From assembly GCA_030840445.1 (NCBI GenBank), contig JAVEEN010000238.1, forward strand, positions 1 to 45,754: a DNA stretch of 45,754 nucleotides, in the 5' to 3' direction. A model generated the notes under the pieces. That model was not told the DNA's origin. It saw only the letters and a program-made list of their open reading frames with translations, and did not search any database. Origin of the DNA: Pseudonocardiales bacterium (GTDB lineage: Bacteria > Actinomycetota > Actinomycetes > Mycobacteriales > Jatrophihabitantaceae). The first letter of the stretch is position 1. The number at the start of each line of letters is the position of its first letter. A program made the translations under genes and the position numbers. Shown here one piece after another: positions 1 through 7,386 of the stretch.

Positions 1-105
1 AATCTTGATCAGCACATCGCGCGGACCGAGATCGCGCCGCTGAATCGTCGTCTTCTCAAACGGGGCCTTGGCGGCAGAGCTGGCATAGGCAGTTACAGAA
101 CGCAT
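1..105 (-). CDS. Zinc-type alcohol dehydrogenase, N-terminal 35 residues only
   Basis: The gene reads off the left edge. The visible start is MRSVTAYASS, followed by a segment ending RDLGPRDVLIKI. This is the usual opening of NAD(P)-dependent medium-chain alcohol dehydrogenases of the cinnamyl-alcohol/AdhC group, which oxidise alcohols or reduce aldehydes in the cytosol. The zinc ligands and the Rossmann fold lie outside the window. The ATG at 105 has a GGAG about 11 bases upstream on the coding strand. The family call rests on N-terminal resemblance alone; 106-199 holds nothing I recognise. Confidence 0.75.
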   Translation of the reverse strand, partial: MRSVTAYASSAAKAPFEKTTIQRRDLGPRDVLIKI

Positions 106-199
106 GGGCGAGCGATCTCCTCTGTTGCGGAAATTCCATCGCCAAGAGTCTATCGTCGTACTGTCACACGTTCGTTACGCGTGTTCACCAGCGCGGGAA

Positions 200-664
200 T
201 CAGCCCCCCATTGCCGCAGCGGCGCGCTTTTCCATCTCATCGGGGGGTACGTCTTCAACATGGGTCGCGACGAACCATTTGTGCCCGAACGGGTCGGTGA
301 ACTGGCCGGCGCGGTCACCGTAGAACTGGTTTTCGACCTTGCGTTCCTCGGTCGCACCGGCCTTCATCGCACGGTCGAACACTGCGTCGACATCTTCGAC
401 ATAGACCATCATCGTGACGGGTGTCCCACCCAGGCTCTGAGGCGTCTGGTTGCCCATGTCCGGGAACGCATCGGCGAGCATGAACACCGAAGCCCCGATC
501 TCCAACTCCGCGTGCCCGATCTTGCCCTCGGGCGTCGGCATTCGCATTCGCTCCTTCGCAGCGAAAACCTTGATGTAGAAGTCGATTGCGGCAGTCGCAC
601 CGTCGACTGTCAGGTATGGGATCAGCTGCGGGTAATCATCGGGGATCGGTTTTACGGTGGTCAT
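200..664 (-). CDS. VOC-family protein, PhnB/glyoxalase-like
   Basis: This is a 154-residue cytosolic protein with a single vicinal-oxygen-chelate module. It starts MTTVKPIPDDYPQLIPYLTV and has the typical AIDFYIKVF helix, a central GGTPVTMMVYVEDVDAVFDRA strand-helix, and the closing DPFGHKWFVATH segment. These are hallmarks of the PhnB-like branch, whose members are often annotated as glyoxalase or bleomycin-resistance proteins although most have no known substrate. The start at 664 is preceded by a GGAGG box and is preferred over an in-frame ATG 24 bases upstream. It stands alone with no obvious operon partner, so the biochemical role is open. Confidence 0.88.
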   Translation of the reverse strand: MTTVKPIPDDYPQLIPYLTVDGATAAIDFYIKVFAAKERMRMPTPEGKIGHAELEIGASVFMLADAFPDMGNQTPQSLGGTPVTMMVYVEDVDAVFDRAMKAGATEERKVENQFYGDRAGQFTDPFGHKWFVATHVEDVPPDEMEKRAAAAMGG

Positions 665-734
665 GGGTACCTCCTTCGCCGAACCCAAAGCTAGCGACCT
701 TGGGCCCCGCAGGGAAGGGGTAACGACTCACTGG

Positions 735-1352
735 TCACTGGTCGCGTTCGGCGCGGCGCCTGCGGATGACGAAGATGAGCACGGCGAGGATGACGAGGCC
801 GAGGATGACCGCGGAGGCACGGCCGGCCGCCTTCTCCACCGTGTGGTAGCTGGCGCCGGCCAGGTAGCCGAGCATTGTGTACCCCAGTGCCCACACCACA
901 CCACCGGCAGCGTTGAAGGCCAGGAACCTTGGGTACGGCATCCGGGAGGTACCGGCCAGGCCCGGCATGACGGCCCGCAGGAATGCGGTGAACCGGGCCA
1001 GGAACACCGCCTTGCCGCCGTGGCGGCGCAACGCGTCCTGCCCGTTCTCCAATCCCGCGCGGCGCTTGGCGAAAATCCGACTGGCCAGCAACCTGGTGCC
1101 GAACAGCCTGCCGATCTCGTAGCCGACGCTGTCGCCGATGATCGCGGCGAGGACGGCGACCGTCGCGATGACGGGCAGCGACACCTTGTGCTCGTGGGCC
1201 AGGACACCACCGAGGATGACCGCTGTCTCCCCGGGCAGCACGAAGCCGACGAACAGGGCCGCCTCCGCAAACGCCAAGCCGCCCACCAGGGCGTAGGCCG
1301 GGGCGCCGTGCAGTTTCAATATCTGGTCCACGACCGTGCTGACGACGCTCAC
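735..1352 (-). CDS. DedA-family membrane protein
   Basis: This 205-residue integral membrane protein matches the DedA/SNARE-associated family. Recognisable segments are the early FVLPGETAVILGG stretch (the family's pro-glu-thr re-entrant loop), GDSVGYEIGRLFG, the RFTAFLRAVMPGLAG signature and a hydrophobic C-terminal helix ending in a basic RRRRAERDQ tail. Members are membrane transporters or scramblase-like proteins important for proton-motive force and lipid-carrier recycling; which lipid this one handles is unknown. I chose a GTG start at 1352 (VSVVSTVVDQ) because the upstream in-frame extension to 1418 is arginine/glycine rich and unlike the family. The start is not certain because the ribosome site is weak. 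Confidence 0.88.
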   Translation of the reverse strand: MSVVSTVVDQILKLHGAPAYALVGGLAFAEAALFVGFVLPGETAVILGGVLAHEHKVSLPVIATVAVLAAIIGDSVGYEIGRLFGTRLLASRIFAKRRAGLENGQDALRRHGGKAVFLARFTAFLRAVMPGLAGTSRMPYPRFLAFNAAGGVVWALGYTMLGYLAGASYHTVEKAAGRASAVILGLVILAVLIFVIRRRRAERDQ

Positions 1353-1486
1353 TGGCCCGCCGCCGGGTCGAGAACCTCGCTGGCATCCTGCATGAACGCG
1401 CGCCCTTCCCGCCGGCACTCTACGACCCTGCGGCGGACGGTCAGCCAGCCGTACAGCGTCATGCGGACGTCGAGCAGTGACAATAG

Positions 1487-2497
1487 TCAGGGTATTGCAA
1501 CGAAAGACTGTCTCAGCGAGTCGAATGCCGGTCCTGATTGCGCATAGAGAAGGTAGACCCGTTTGCTGTTGTAGGCAACGACCAGCGCGGTGAGAGTCGA
1601 GCCCTTCGCGGAGGTGTACTGGGCTTGCCTTGCGGGCCGACCCTGGAAGGTCGTCGCCGTCTGGTTGTCCAGCGTCAGATCCGACGTGGTCGTCAGTGCG
1701 ACCAGAGCGCGGCGAAGGACCTGATCCATGAGGTCGCTGGGGAACGCTCGCGAGAAGTCGTCGGCTTCGACGATGGTGCGCGATGGCTGATCGGCGGCAA
1801 AGTGGGCCTTGATGTCAACGCCTTGGACGGATTGTGTCAGCGTTCCTTCGGTTGGATGTTTCGGAAATCGCGCGGCGAAGTGCCCGGCCGCGCTGCGATA
1901 TAGCACTCCACCGTCGGGTGCCGTTCCTGCGGATGGGGAATTTTGAACGGAGTTACCCGCGATCAACGCCGGGTGGGTATGCGAGGACCGAGTAGTGCGG
2001 ATGATGCTGAAGCCGATAGCCCCAGCCGCAACGAGGAGAACGGCGAAAGCGGCGATCCAGACGCCAACGCCGATGCGCTGGGGTGCCACACCTTGTTCAG
2101 GGTGCGGGTAATAGAGATTGTTGTTCGGTGGTCCGACGGGGAACTGTTGCGGGTACGGGACGGATGGATGCTGCGGATGCCCACTTGCCGGCGGCGCAGG
2201 GTATTCCGTAGTGGCGGGATAGGTGGGCGGCCCCGGGTAACCCGGTGGTGCTGGGTAGTCCGGTGGTGCTGGGTAGCCCGGTGGTGCTGGGTAGCCCGGT
2301 GGATCGGAATAGGCCACGGGTCCCGAATACGCCGGTGCCTCGGCCGGTGACGGCGGGGGCTCGGCCCGCGCCGAGGACTGGAGCGCTTGTCCAACCTCGT
2401 CCACTGGGCGCCAGCAACTGGAGCAGAACGTGGCGTCCGGGACCAGCGCGCCGCCGCAGCCGAGACACATTGACCGCTCCGGTGGCACAGTCGCCAT
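1487..2497 (-). CDS. Zinc-ribbon, proline-rich, single-pass membrane protein
   Basis: This 336-residue protein of unknown function has four visible parts. A four-cysteine zinc ribbon (CLGCGG and CSSCW, about 13 residues apart) lies at about residues 11-30. A proline/tyrosine-rich linker of PGYPAPP-type repeats covers about residues 55-110. One membrane helix (WIAAFAVLLVAAGAIGFSII) follows near 150. A C-terminal domain of about 150 residues with the ending LRQSFVAIP probably lies outside the membrane. The layout resembles actinobacterial envelope proteins with a cytosolic zinc ribbon and an exported sensor-like domain. The ATG at 2497 has GGGGTG six bases upstream; an ATG nearer the cysteines (2470) also has a plausible site. 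Confidence 0.75.
   Translation of the reverse strand: MATVPPERSMCLGCGGALVPDATFCSSCWRPVDEVGQALQSSARAEPPPSPAEAPAYSGPVAYSDPPGYPAPPGYPAPPDYPAPPGYPGPPTYPATTEYPAPPASGHPQHPSVPYPQQFPVGPPNNNLYYPHPEQGVAPQRIGVGVWIAAFAVLLVAAGAIGFSIIRTTRSSHTHPALIAGNSVQNSPSAGTAPDGGVLYRSAAGHFAARFPKHPTEGTLTQSVQGVDIKAHFAADQPSRTIVEADDFSRAFPSDLMDQVLRRALVALTTTSDLTLDNQTATTFQGRPARQAQYTSAKGSTLTALVVAYNSKRVYLLYAQSGPAFDSLRQSFVAIP
2243..2296 (-). repeat. Three 18-bp tandem repeats inside the proline-rich linker
   Basis: Units 2243-2260, 2261-2278 and 2279-2296 share the plus-strand sequence CGGTGGTGCTGGGTAGYC, with one variable base. They encode successive copies of a six-residue GYPAPP-type unit in the zinc-ribbon membrane protein. 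Because the DNA copies are almost identical, length variation by replication slippage is likely; this would change only linker length. Confidence 0.9.
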
Positions 2498-2570
2498 CAG
2501 ATCACCCCAAGCCGACCTGAACACTGACGGAAACGGCAGACCGGCGACCCCCGCGAAGGGCCCAACCTGC

Positions 2571-2915
2571 TTAGATCGTCCGCGATCGCACTATTCGGGT
2601 ACAACAGGGACGGACACGACGATAACGCGTCACGGCCAGCTGGGCCATACCGGAACGACGAGTCCAGAGAAATTTCTGCTCGAGGTCGGCGAAGAACGCC
2701 ACTGACAGTTGCTCGAACTCGGATTCCGTGAGGCCGATCCGGTCACCGATCTTCAATTTCACGACGGACAGCTCAGGGAGGTACCTGATCACGTCTCGAA
2801 TGCGCTGAGCGATGATGCGACGTCTGCGCGATGATCGCTGTGCAACAGCGTCCAGGACGCCCTGCACGGAGGTCGCCGGCACCGGCTTGATCCAGTAGCT
2901 GTCCTGCTTCAACAT
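2571..2915 (-). CDS. Small hypothetical protein
   Basis: This is an open frame of 114 residues that I do not recognise. The first 80 residues look like a genuine folded protein: MLKQDSYWIKPVPATS, an arginine-rich helix (SSRRRRIIAQRIRD), then LTESEFEQLSVAFFADLEQKFL, predicted helical. The last 30 residues (from WTRRSG) are arginine rich and of lower quality, so the 3' end may have been altered by a frameshift. An AAGG lies about 11 bases before the start. It lies in the same direction as the glycine-rich surface-protein gene, with a strong hairpin between the two. It could be a non-coding frame; the confidence reflects that. Confidence 0.45.
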   Translation of the reverse strand: MLKQDSYWIKPVPATSVQGVLDAVAQRSSRRRRIIAQRIRDVIRYLPELSVVKLKIGDRIGLTESEFEQLSVAFFADLEQKFLWTRRSGMAQLAVTRYRRVRPCCTRIVRSRTI

Positions 2916-2952
2916 CCGGGCTGAACCTTCGCCGGTCGACCGGACCGTACCG

Positions 2953-2979
2953 GCCCTGCGACCCGGAAAGTCGCAGGGC
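2953..2979 (-). terminator. Hairpin after the glycine-rich surface-protein gene
   Basis: The arms at 2953-2962 (GCCCTGCGAC) and 2970-2979 are perfectly complementary over 10 bp with a 7-base loop. The hairpin begins 11 bases after the stop of the leftward gene at 2990. No run of U follows, as is common for actinobacterial terminators, so the call rests on position and stem strength. Confidence 0.65.
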
Positions 2980-2989
2980 TCAGCGAGCC

Positions 2990-4597
2990 TCAGCCGGCGA
3001 CTTCACCCATGGATCGGGGACGAATCCTGCGCGCGCCGATCACCATCGCGAAACCCAGTGCGATCAGGATCGCACCGAAACCGGCTGCCGTTCCGTTGGA
3101 TGATCCGGTGTTCGCCAGTACGGCCGCCTGCTCGGCGGCGAGGACGACGTAGGCGGCGGCTGCCGAGGTCGAACCCAGGTAGCCGGTCGAGCCTGCATAG
3201 GCTGCCTTCAGGCTGTGGGAACCGACGGCGAGTTTCACCGACAGGGTTGCTTTGCCGTTGGAGATGCTGGCTGTTCCCAGCTTTTTCGATCCGTCCGTGA
3301 ACGTGACAACGCCGGCCGCGGGGCCACCCTGGCTGGAGGTCACCGTCGCAACCAGTGTGGTGCTGGTGCCGACAGTGATCCCGCTTGGGGGTGAAACGGT
3401 GAGCTTGGTCGCGGTGACCGCTTGGCGATAGCTGATGGTCACAACGCCGTCTCCGGTGTTGGTTGCCGTCTTCACGGCCGAGGCCTGGGCGCTCAGATAG
3501 CCCGAACCGCCGCCGCCGGCACCGACGTAGCCGCCAGTGCCATCGGTTCCGCCGCCACCACCGCCGTAGAAGCCACCGCCACCGCCGCCCGCGGTACCGA
3601 AGAAGAAGCCGGACGGGTTCTGGGCTCCGTCACCGCCTTGACCCGGCCCACCCGCGAACGTGGCCGGTCCGGTCCCAGCCGAACCCATCACGCCGGTGCC
3701 ACCGCCGAAGTTTCCAGAACTGTTGTCCGCGCCCGCGGCGCCCCCAGCGGTCTTGCTCGCTGCCCCACCGGCCAGCGGGTCAGCCGTCAGGTCCATCGCC
3801 GGTGCGGCACCGGTCGTGCCACCAGCGCCGCCGGCACCGCCGGGGCCGCTATAGGCGAGTCCACCCGCACCGCCGCCGCCGCCACCAGCGACGGCCACCA
3901 GCGTGTTGTTGTCGAAGACGAACGAACCGCCGCCGCCGGCTCCGCCGGGCCAGTTCGTTACACCCGTAATCGAGCCGGACTTGCCGCCACCGAAGTAACC
4001 GCCATCGACCGGGCTGGTGCCGGTGCCGGGCACGCCGTCCGAACCGGCTATGCCGACGAAAGCAGTCAGGCTGTGCCCGGAGATCACCGGGACGGTCGCG
4101 GTCACCTGGCCGCCCGCGCCGCCGGCGCTCAGGACAGGTGGCGGAACAGCGGCCTGCGGGCGGGCAGCACGCGCCGCGGCGGCAGCCCGGTAGGCCGCAG
4201 ACTGCTGTAAGGCGCCGTTCGCGGCTACCGGACTGCCAAGAAGGCCCTGGCCGTCCATCGCGTTGCCGCCGGAGCCTGCGGCGACCGTCAGCGTCACCGA
4301 GGAGACACCGGCCGGCACCTTCCAGCTCTGATCGGCGCCGGTGGCGGAGAAGGTTACGGTGCACAGGCCAGCAGGGCAGGCCACGGGAGTTGCCGCCGAC
4401 GCGATCTGCGGTGTGCTCAATGCCCAGAAGGACGCGGACGACAGGCTCAGAACCGCGAGGGCGGCAGCGCCCCGACGAAGCCGGTGTCCGGACACGGTCG
4501 CATGGGCGTTGCGATGAGGCTTGATAATGCCGGGCTCCGAGGCTCGAAGAATTGCCGTATCGCGGTCCTCCGAGATCGGCAACGCTGACTCTGTCAT
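2990..4597 (-). CDS. Glycine-rich surface protein with Ig-like domain and LANTG sortase signal
   Basis: This 535-residue exported protein is built in blocks. It has a long basic leader with the hydrophobic core at about residues 43-60 and a likely signal-peptidase site after IASA (68). A small strand-rich domain follows (SWKVPAGVSSVTLTV). A very glycine-rich region spans about 110-390, full of GGAGG and GGGG runs. An Ig-like (Big_3 type) domain follows (VTVGTSTTLVATV-like through YAGSTGYLGS). The end is LANTG at 494-498, a hydrophobic helix and the basic tail RRIRPRS. LAXTG is the recognition motif of class E sortases in high-GC Gram-positives, so I infer covalent attachment to the cell wall. 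No sortase gene is in the window. It is probably an adhesin or structural surface protein. It resembles PGRS-style glycine repeats in composition but lacks a PE domain. Confidence 0.85.
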   Translation of the reverse strand: MTESALPISEDRDTAILRASEPGIIKPHRNAHATVSGHRLRRGAAALAVLSLSSASFWALSTPQIASAATPVACPAGLCTVTFSATGADQSWKVPAGVSSVTLTVAAGSGGNAMDGQGLLGSPVAANGALQQSAAYRAAAAARAARPQAAVPPPVLSAGGAGGQVTATVPVISGHSLTAFVGIAGSDGVPGTGTSPVDGGYFGGGKSGSITGVTNWPGGAGGGGSFVFDNNTLVAVAGGGGGGAGGLAYSGPGGAGGAGGTTGAAPAMDLTADPLAGGAASKTAGGAAGADNSSGNFGGGTGVMGSAGTGPATFAGGPGQGGDGAQNPSGFFFGTAGGGGGGFYGGGGGGTDGTGGYVGAGGGGSGYLSAQASAVKTATNTGDGVVTISYRQAVTATKLTVSPPSGITVGTSTTLVATVTSSQGGPAAGVVTFTDGSKKLGTASISNGKATLSVKLAVGSHSLKAAYAGSTGYLGSTSAAAAYVVLAAEQAAVLANTGSSNGTAAGFGAILIALGFAMVIGARRIRPRSMGEVAG

Positions 4598-4613
4598 AGC
4601 CGGAGCTCACATG

Positions 4614-4643
4614 CCAGTCCAAACTCCGGCCAGTCCAAACTCC
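4614..4643. repeat. Direct repeat beside the surface-protein start
   Basis: CCAGTCCAAACTCC occurs at 4614-4627 and again at 4630-4643, a 16-bp period. The pair ends 17 bp from the surface-protein start codon, in what should be its 5' untranslated region. It may be a regulator site or a simple duplication. Confidence 0.7.
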
Positions 4644-4961
4644 CGCTAATTTGGTCGGCACCTCGCATTCGCCGCTGATCTCGCCAGCCAGCAGCGGCCA
4701 CTCGACCTCGGGCTCGATGCGATGAACACCCGCGACGCCGTCCTGGCATGTCCACCGGCAGCGCGCTCTGCTGCCGGTTGGGCTCGTTCCCGCCGGCCCG
4801 CGCGTCGCAAGCCGTAGGGTTCCGACCTGCCGTCAAATACCTGTCGGCCGATAGCTAGACGCTAGGAAGTGGTTGGCCTTGCAGCGAGACCGATATCTCA
4901 GCGGCCGCCGCGAGTGCGGCCGACCTCCTGCAGGTCGTTACCGCAGCCGCGGAACAGTCTG

Positions 4962-5003
4962 CCTGACCTAGACAACCTGACCTAGACAACCTGACCTAGA
5001 CAA
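4962..5003. repeat. Three perfect 14-bp tandem repeats before the SDR gene
   Basis: CCTGACCTAGACAA is repeated exactly three times (4962-4975, 4976-4989, 4990-5003) with no spacer. It runs directly into the GAGGATG ribosome-binding region and the GTG start at 5019. It lies in the promoter or leader of the SDR gene. Exact identity suggests recent slippage, so copy number may vary between strains. Confidence 0.92.
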
Positions 5004-5018
5004 GAGGATGGGCAACAC

Positions 5019-5795
5019 GTGAATCCGTTCGACCTCACCGGCCGAGTCGCGATTGTCACCGGCGCCGGCAGCCCCACCGGTATCGGCTTCGCGACCGCCG
5101 AGCTACTCGCAGAACTCGGCGCGGCGGTGCTGGTTACCTCGACCACCGACCGGGTGCAGGAGCGTGTCGCGGAGCTGCGCGGCGGCGGCGCAGAGGTGGC
5201 CGGCGTTGCCGCGGACCTCACGGAGCCGGCGGATGCTCAGCGGATCGTCGACGCTGCCGTGACCCGCTGGGGCCGGCTCGACATCCTCGTCAACAATGCC
5301 GGGATGACGTCGGTCTCGCAGCCGGTCGGCGAGGACGGCCCGTTGGAGGCGATGTCGCTGGAAACCTGGCGTGCCGGCTTGCATCGCAATCTCGACACTG
5401 CGTTCCTGGCAACCCGCGCGGCGCTGCCGGCGATGACTGCGGGCGGGGGCCGGGTTGTGATGGTGGCCAGCGTGACCGGGCCGGTCATGGCTATGCGGGC
5501 CGACCCGGTGTACGCCGCTGCCAAGGCGGGCATGGTCGGTCTCGTTCGAGCGCTCGCGCTGGACGTCACAGTGCGTGGGGTCACGGTCAATGCCGTTGCG
5601 CCGGGCTGGGTTGCTACCGGATCCCAGACACCGCACGAGCACCAGCAGGGTTTGCGGACCCCTATTGGGCGCAGTGCCACATCGGCAGAAGTCGCTGCGG
5701 CAGTGGTCTTCCTCGCCTCTCCCGCCGCGTCCTACATCACCGGCCAGTGCCTCGTGGTCGACGGGGGAAACTCCATAGCTGAAGAACGGGCCTGA
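5019..5795 (+). CDS. Short-chain dehydrogenase/reductase
   Basis: This 258-residue cytosolic oxidoreductase of the classical SDR fold carries a variant nucleotide-binding loop (GAGSPTGIG near residue 16), the NNAG motif, a catalytic serine in VASVT, YxxxK in YAAAK, and the closing ITGQCLVVDGG. It should oxidise or reduce a hydroxyl/keto group with NAD(P)H. The SPTGIG insertion in the glycine loop resembles FabG-like reductases acting on unknown substrates. The GTG start follows AGAGGA. It is a single gene, ending 11 bp from the convergent GH30 gene. The three perfect repeats upstream suggest its expression may be variable. Confidence 0.9.
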   Translation: MNPFDLTGRVAIVTGAGSPTGIGFATAELLAELGAAVLVTSTTDRVQERVAELRGGGAEVAGVAADLTEPADAQRIVDAAVTRWGRLDILVNNAGMTSVSQPVGEDGPLEAMSLETWRAGLHRNLDTAFLATRAALPAMTAGGGRVVMVASVTGPVMAMRADPVYAAAKAGMVGLVRALALDVTVRGVTVNAVAPGWVATGSQTPHEHQQGLRTPIGRSATSAEVAAAVVFLASPAASYITGQCLVVDGGNSIAEERA

Positions 5796-5806
5796 GCCGG
5801 CTCGAG

Positions 5807-7303
5807 CTACCAGTGCAGCGTCGCGATCGCTCCGGAGGGAAGCTGCACCCGAGCGGCTTGACCCTGCCATCGGACTGTGACCGGCTGGGCGGAGCCACCC
5901 TCGTTGTACAGCACGAGCGCATGAGTGCCGTCCGGGTTCCGGAACGCGACGGACTGCACTCCGGTCGGGTTGCTGTACGTGGACTGGATCCGGACTGCGC
6001 CTGGCGCGACGAACCGGCCGATATGGGCCAGCAGGTAGTACTCCACGTTGTAAGTCACCGCATGCGTGACGGGGTCGATCGTGAGCACGCCACGGCAGTT
6101 CGTGCAGCCGCCATTGGTAGGACCACCGGTCGGATCCAATGCCAAGTTGAAGAACATCACCGCCCGGGAGGCGTTGCGGAACGCTCCGATGAGCAGATGA
6201 TGGGCGTTCCAGCGCAGGTTCTGTGCGAAGTCAGCAGACCATGTTCCGCCACTGCATTCACTCATCCACACCTGCTTGCTGGGCGCGGCCGCCGCGATCG
6301 CAGCCTGCGCCGTCTCATCGCCGGCGTAGCAGTGGACGGCGGTGCCGGCGAATGCGGCAGCGTAAGGACCGGTGACTTCCGAGATCGGGTATGCGCTGTC
6401 GTCCCAGTTGCCTTCGTAACCGAGGATCCCAACACCGGACAGGCCGGCAGCGTTGAGCGCAGGCCGGAGATGGGCGCCGACGAACTCTGCTTGCTGCGTT
6501 GCGGTCATCGTCATCGATGGTGAGTAGCCGCGTGGTGATTCGGGTTCGTTCGTGACAGCGACCGTGGAGACGGGTGCGCCGGCCGCGCGGTAGGCGGTGA
6601 TCGCCTTGACGAGGTAGCGGGCATAGGCGTCCTCGAAGGCGGGGGCCAGCTGACCGTTGTGGGTATTGACATTCGTCTTCATCCAGGCTGGCGCAGTCCA
6701 CGGCGTCGCCAGGACGGTGAGGCCTGCGTTGATACCACGCGCGGCGGCCACCAGGGGAAGCAGCTGTGCCTTGTCCCGGCTGATGCTGAACTTCGCAAGT
6801 GACGGATCGGTCTGCCCCCACGGCATGTCATCGAAGGTGTAGTCCGAGCGAGCGAAGTCGCTGGCTCCCAGCGGGGTTCGGATCACGCTCAGCCCGGCAC
6901 CGGTCGCGCGGTTGAACAGCCGGTTGAGGACCTGGGTCTTCTGCGGGGCGGGTAGCCCGCCGAGCAGGACCGCGCTCGACTCGGTCATCGCGGCACCTAC
7001 GCCCTGCACCGTCTGGTACCGCACGGCATCGTTGATGTCGATCCGGCTCCAGCTGTAGTAGCTGGATAGGTCCGGGCCGAAGGTCGTGGGCGTTTGAGCC
7101 GACAGCAGCTGTCTGCGGTCGCCCGTCGTCACGACCCAGCTCACCGCCGGCCCGGCAGTTGCGGTCCCGAGGGCGGCAGATTGCAGGCCCGGCGTCAAGG
7201 TGCGGGCACGTTTGCCCGGCGCGGCACGAGCGGTGGTGAGTGCAGCACAGGTCAAGGCTGGGATGAGGACGGCGAAGACCGTGAGGCGGTGATGGATTCG
7301 CAC
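5807..7303 (-). CDS. Secreted GH30-family glycoside hydrolase
   Basis: This 498-residue protein has a Sec signal peptide (basic MRIHHR, hydrophobic core, cleavage near TARAAPG). It then has a GH30 (beta/alpha)8 barrel followed by the side beta-domain typical of the family. Visible signatures are QGVGAAMTES near 100, WTAPAWMKT near 202, the acid/base glutamate E253 in TNEPE and the nucleophile E349 in SECSGG. Known GH30 enzymes include glucosylceramidases, endo-beta-1,6-glucanases and beta-xylosidases; I favour a beta-glycosidase trimming an extracellular polysaccharide. It lies 83 bp downstream of the acyltransferase gene in the same direction, so it is probably the third gene of the exopolysaccharide operon. 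A paralogue is at 11340-12851. Confidence 0.9.
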   Translation of the reverse strand: MRIHHRLTVFAVLIPALTCAALTTARAAPGKRARTLTPGLQSAALGTATAGPAVSWVVTTGDRRQLLSAQTPTTFGPDLSSYYSWSRIDINDAVRYQTVQGVGAAMTESSAVLLGGLPAPQKTQVLNRLFNRATGAGLSVIRTPLGASDFARSDYTFDDMPWGQTDPSLAKFSISRDKAQLLPLVAAARGINAGLTVLATPWTAPAWMKTNVNTHNGQLAPAFEDAYARYLVKAITAYRAAGAPVSTVAVTNEPESPRGYSPSMTMTATQQAEFVGAHLRPALNAAGLSGVGILGYEGNWDDSAYPISEVTGPYAAAFAGTAVHCYAGDETAQAAIAAAAPSKQVWMSECSGGTWSADFAQNLRWNAHHLLIGAFRNASRAVMFFNLALDPTGGPTNGGCTNCRGVLTIDPVTHAVTYNVEYYLLAHIGRFVAPGAVRIQSTYSNPTGVQSVAFRNPDGTHALVLYNEGGSAQPVTVRWQGQAARVQLPSGAIATLHW

Positions 7304-7386
7304 AGTGGTCCAATCGGTCGAGGAAGGCGATAGCTGAGCGGGTTTAGCCGACCAGCCGGACCGAGGAACTCGCCCGGACCAGGCGG

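Larger units (their letters stand above)
4598..5018. promoter_or_regulatory. Gene-free 420-bp region between divergent genes
   Basis: This gap separates the leftward glycine-rich surface-protein gene from the rightward SDR gene, so it should carry promoters for both. I see no convincing coding frame. The structure I can support is two direct-repeat sets, one next to each gene start (4614-4643 and 4962-5003). No clear sigma-70-type hexamer pair stands out. Confidence 0.5.

Noticed and set aside
145-305. Idea that the receiver-synthase makes c-di-GMP (residues 145-305 of that protein)
   Set aside because: Coordinates here are residue numbers. The GGDEF signature is replaced by a different sequence, so catalysis is not credible; only the fold may remain.
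657-1547. Long plus-strand open frame of almost 300 codons
   Set aside because: It is antisense to the DedA gene, rich in histidine, arginine and glutamine, and has no family likeness; typical high-GC shadow.
3422-4210. Plus-strand frame of 262 codons opposite the glycine-rich protein
   Set aside because: Composition is the mirror of GGC/GCC glycine codons (arginine/alanine repeats); no start-site support.
2990-4597. PE_PGRS protein
   Set aside because: Only the glycine-rich composition matches; there is no PE domain, and it has a Sec signal and sortase anchor.
4594-4836. Small leftward frame of 80 codons upstream of the surface-protein gene
   Set aside because: Arginine/cysteine-rich, no ribosome site, no likeness; more likely untranslated leader.
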